A stretch of 64,000 nt of DNA from Pegea sp. RAD2-039 (Eukaryota > Chordata > Thaliacea > Salpida > Salpidae). A program made the position numbers and the translations under genes. Positions 62,801 through 64,000 of this stretch are shown one piece after another (the first letter of the stretch is position 1; every line of letters starts with the position of its first letter). Location of the stretch: assembly GCA_034620365.1 (NCBI GenBank), contig JAQGEQ010000071.1, positions 682,001 to 746,000 of the forward strand, in the 5' to 3' direction. Below the pieces are notes generated by a model. That model had not been told where the DNA came from, searched no databases, and worked only from the letters and a program-made list of their open reading frames with translations.

Positions 62801-64000
62801 TTTCAGCTGACACCCGGAATTGATATAAATGATTTCGTAACAGATTTGTCACTTTTATCATAGTTCTTGCTGTACACGAAGTAACTGAGGACCAATATTC
62901 ATTTCCGGCTTCACGATAATCGACAACATATCCCACTATTTGGCTACCACCATTATCAGCTGGCATATTCCAAGCTAGTGTCACATTATCAGCATCTATA
63001 GACATTACTCGTACAGGTCCCCCTACTTGTCCAGGTATATTTAGCACTTTTACATCAATTTGATACTCTATTACCCCACGTTTGTTTTCAAGTGACAATT
63101 TGTAGTAAGCAGTGTCACTTCTTTTCACATCTTTTATTGTAAGTGTAGTGTTTGTATTTGATGCTGTAATCTCCCATCGTTGATCTTTATTTAACTGATT
63201 GTCGTTAGTTGACCATTTAACATTTGGCTTTGGCTTTCCACTTATTGGAATGGACAGATACAAATTTGAGCCAGCTTTCAAAGTAACACTCTCCATACCA
63301 TGTAACTCAGCTTTTGGAGATTCTGATTCATCTCTTGTCAAAACTGTCAGTGTCCTGCTCACATCTCCTTCACCTCTCTCATTGACAGCTTTCACTCTAA
63401 TATCATAGCTTTTATTTTCTTCTAAGCCTTCCACAACTGATGAAAATATGTTTTCATCGACTTGATTACTTTTTTTGAAATCATTTTCACCAGACAGCGA
63501 GGCATCTATGATATAGGAAAGAATTCGGCTTCCACCACTATGCTGAGGCGGCGACCACGATAACTTGATACTTATTTTTGAAACATCATCAAGAGACAAG
63601 CAAGTTGGAGCAGATGGGACTTGTGATGTTTTTACTGTTTCATCTGTCTGGCGTGGCTCACCAATTCCATGCTTGTTTATAGCAGTTACTTGGAATGCAT
63701 AACTTTTACCTTCTTCCAAATTGGTCACTTTGAAGAACAAACGAGTACAATCTGATGAAACTTTTGTCCATTTTTCAACAGTAGATTCACGTTTTTCAAT
63801 CAAATATCTTTCAATTGATGAACATCCATCGAAGTCTGGCTCTTTCCATGCAAGTACTACTGAAGTAGACGTAATATCTTTGTAAATAATTGAACCAACT
63901 GGTCCTGGGACAGATAGGACGTTGACATTAAATTTAAGTTTTTTAATTCCAGCATCATTGCTCAGAGTCAAAACATACTTGCCAGCATCCTCACGTACAC
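48750..64000 (-). CDS. TTN: Titin, C-terminal part (A-band, kinase, M-band); 5' end lies beyond the window
   Basis: Twenty-two exons are visible, coding about 4656 residues: 55049-64000 (open), 54751-54994, 54319-54690, 54078-54266, 53867-54024, 53602-53817, 53210-53546, 52777-53151, 52451-52670, 52279-52392, 52103-52219, 51757-52040, 51455-51703, 50950-51396, 50616-50872, 50405-50564, 50023-50351, 49753-49966, 49538-49699, 49216-49481, 48972-49122 and 48750-48909. Phases close throughout, ending in TAG. Order from the N-side: one partial and nine whole Ig domains with nineteen FN3 domains, kinase, three Ig, a long low-complexity linker, one Ig, a short Ser-rich linker, two Ig, a short linker and a terminal Ig. 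M-band blocks match vertebrate titin as I remember it: PPQFTLPLFNRT, PIFRRLLVNQEICEGE, WEKDGQPLKTGP, MPYTVPEPL, DQPWYKKM. Invertebrate twitchin and projectin lack this linker, which is why I call titin. Titin is the molecular spring and ruler of the half-sarcomere, and this part lies from the thick filament to the M-line. Confidence 0.96.
50872..53151 (-). other. TTN: Titin M-band linker (interdomain insert) with serial E-L-L-x-P repeats
   Basis: Exons 52777-53151 through 50950-51396 encode about 600 residues of charged, disordered-looking sequence between Ig M3 and M4. It opens with the conserved MPYTVPEP and SDQPWYKKM blocks. Then come LLQPVSDFLEQ, LLKPVSDYLEQ, LLQSVDDYLNE, LLLPINQD, ELLTPFSAL and finally EYEELM. 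Two copies of an L-R-x-R-H-D-x-A motif lie in exons 51757-52040 and 51455-51703. Vertebrate titin, as I recall it, has LLLPIDDYL and ELRERHAQA in the same insert. The end is very basic (QRRRNHR). Confidence 0.85.
52103..52392 (-). repeat. TTN: Tandem homologous phase-0 exons in the titin linker
   Basis: Exons 52279-52392 (38 codons) and 52103-52219 (39 codons) both start at phase 0 with CTN-TTA, encoding LLQPVSDFLEQSAINKFM and LLKPVSDYLEQHSIDDFM. They are clearly duplicates. The next exon, 52040 downward, begins in the same phase with LLQSVDDYLNEEANKDL and is a third, diverged copy. Equal phases mean copies can be skipped or added without breaking the frame. Confidence 0.85.
54629..55520 (-). 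other. TTN: Titin kinase domain, predicted pseudokinase
   Basis: Protein kinase fold split over exons 55049-64000, 54751-54994 and 54319-54690. The Gly-rich loop is GKGTSAV, without the third Gly. The ATP-anchoring Lys (FAIKKYK) and helix-C Glu (NEICLLQKL) are present. The catalytic loop is HLDIRPEN, close to HFDIRPEN of vertebrate titin. The DFG motif is NFE, so the Mg-binding Asp is lost, whereas vertebrate titin has EFG there. The activation segment ends PEFSAPEV, where vertebrate titin has PEYYAPEV. The C-lobe [23 protein letters not shown] is well kept. A regulatory tail after HPWL leads into Ig M1. In the raw open frame 18 extra residues sit before LRLTHQHPEF; they are translated intron (54995-55048). 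Confidence 0.92.
54995..55048 (-). other. TTN: In-frame 54-nt intron in the titin kinase activation segment
   Basis: The minus strand reads GTGAGAAAC at the donor and TATTTTCAG at the acceptor. The length is 54, a multiple of three, with no stop in frame, so simple ORF finders keep it. Removing it joins KPGEG to LRLTHQHPEFSAPEV, which aligns without a gap to the vertebrate KPGDN-to-PEYYAPEV segment. Retained, it would add 18 residues next to the APE motif. The neighbouring 55-nt intron at 53547-53601 shows that introns this short occur in the gene. Confidence 0.88.
55610..57670 (-). other. TTN: Titin P-zone: Ig-Ig-FN3-FN3-Ig-Ig-FN3 before the kinase
   Basis: The super-repeat register breaks here into paired Ig domains. 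The last three, Ig-Ig-FN3, correspond by position to A168-A169-A170 of human titin, the MuRF-binding platform next to the kinase. Ig pairs begin near DDKPRLV and PLFNKFDW, and again near PPRFVEEIEN and PEIYLIDD. Assignment is by domain order rather than by residue-level proof of MuRF binding. Confidence 0.8.
57671..60956 (-). other. TTN: Titin A-band super-repeat, second complete 11-domain copy
   Basis: The order Ig-FN3-FN3-Ig-FN3-FN3-FN3-Ig-FN3-FN3-FN3 recurs exactly, at about residues 1006 to 2100 of the long open frame. Two neighbouring copies show the C-zone register extends unbroken toward the window edge. It lies in the same uninterrupted exon as the previous copy. Confidence 0.85.
60957..64000 (-). 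other. TTN: Titin A-band super-repeat, 11-domain C-zone type (first, partial at its N-end)
   Basis: Domain order is Ig(partial)-FN3-FN3-Ig-FN3-FN3-FN3-Ig-FN3-FN3-FN3. That is the 11-domain C-zone super-repeat known from vertebrate titin, which binds myosin and myosin-binding protein C. Ig domains carry the [DS]-[AT]-x-x-Y-x-L/T-x-N type ending and FN3 domains the W-x-x-P-x-x-D/N-G-G-S and Y-x-F-R-V-x-A-x-N signatures. Domain limits are by eye, good to a few residues. Confidence 0.85.

Overview
This is a eukaryotic, animal nuclear window, very AT-rich (by eye roughly 70% or more) and dense in short and medium introns. It carries six protein-coding genes that I could follow exon by exon, because the reading phase closes at every proposed junction. 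The most informative gene is the 3' part of a chordate-type titin (TTN). It has an A-band with 11-domain Ig/FN3 super-repeats, an Ig-Ig-FN3-kinase block and an M-band tail. Genuine titin with this M-band, combined with compact, very AT-rich DNA, suggests a chordate outside the vertebrates. A tunicate is my best guess, but the sequence alone cannot name the species.

Layout: 1-7080, no gene seen. 7081-11083 (-), a secreted or membrane-anchored EGF-vWA-ZP protein, 12 exons. 11936-14594 (-), a TMEM144-type multispanning membrane protein, 12 exons. 14595-17135, a divergent intergenic stretch with a LINE reverse-transcriptase tail at about 15486-15926. 17136-24682 (+), a WDR49/EFCAB8/WDR64-type EF-hand plus WD40 protein, 22 exons, with one GC-AG intron and an antisense tRNA-derived SINE in an intron. 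26404-30935 (+), a UNC93A-like protein, 9 exons. 34135-43959 (-), a RASL11/RERG-type small GTPase, 6 exons with long introns. 48750-64000 (-), titin, 22 exons visible, open at the right edge.

The genes do not form an obvious pathway. Titin is a giant sarcomeric scaffold. The WD40 protein belongs to a family linked to ciliary axonemes. TMEM144 and UNC93A are polytopic membrane proteins, the ZP protein is extracellular matrix or coat material, and the GTPase is a signalling protein. Neighbouring same-strand genes are separated by about 0.85 to 4.8 kb, so nothing demands an operon.

The most interesting details are in titin. A 54-nt intron in the kinase activation segment is a multiple of three with no in-frame stop, so it masquerades as coding sequence. 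The kinase lacks the DFG aspartate and the inhibitory tyrosine known from vertebrate titin. The M-band linker contains serial E-L-L-x-P-V-x-D-Y-L units on tandem phase-0 exons. The M-band keeps domains equivalent to M1-M6 and M10 but shows no M7-M9.
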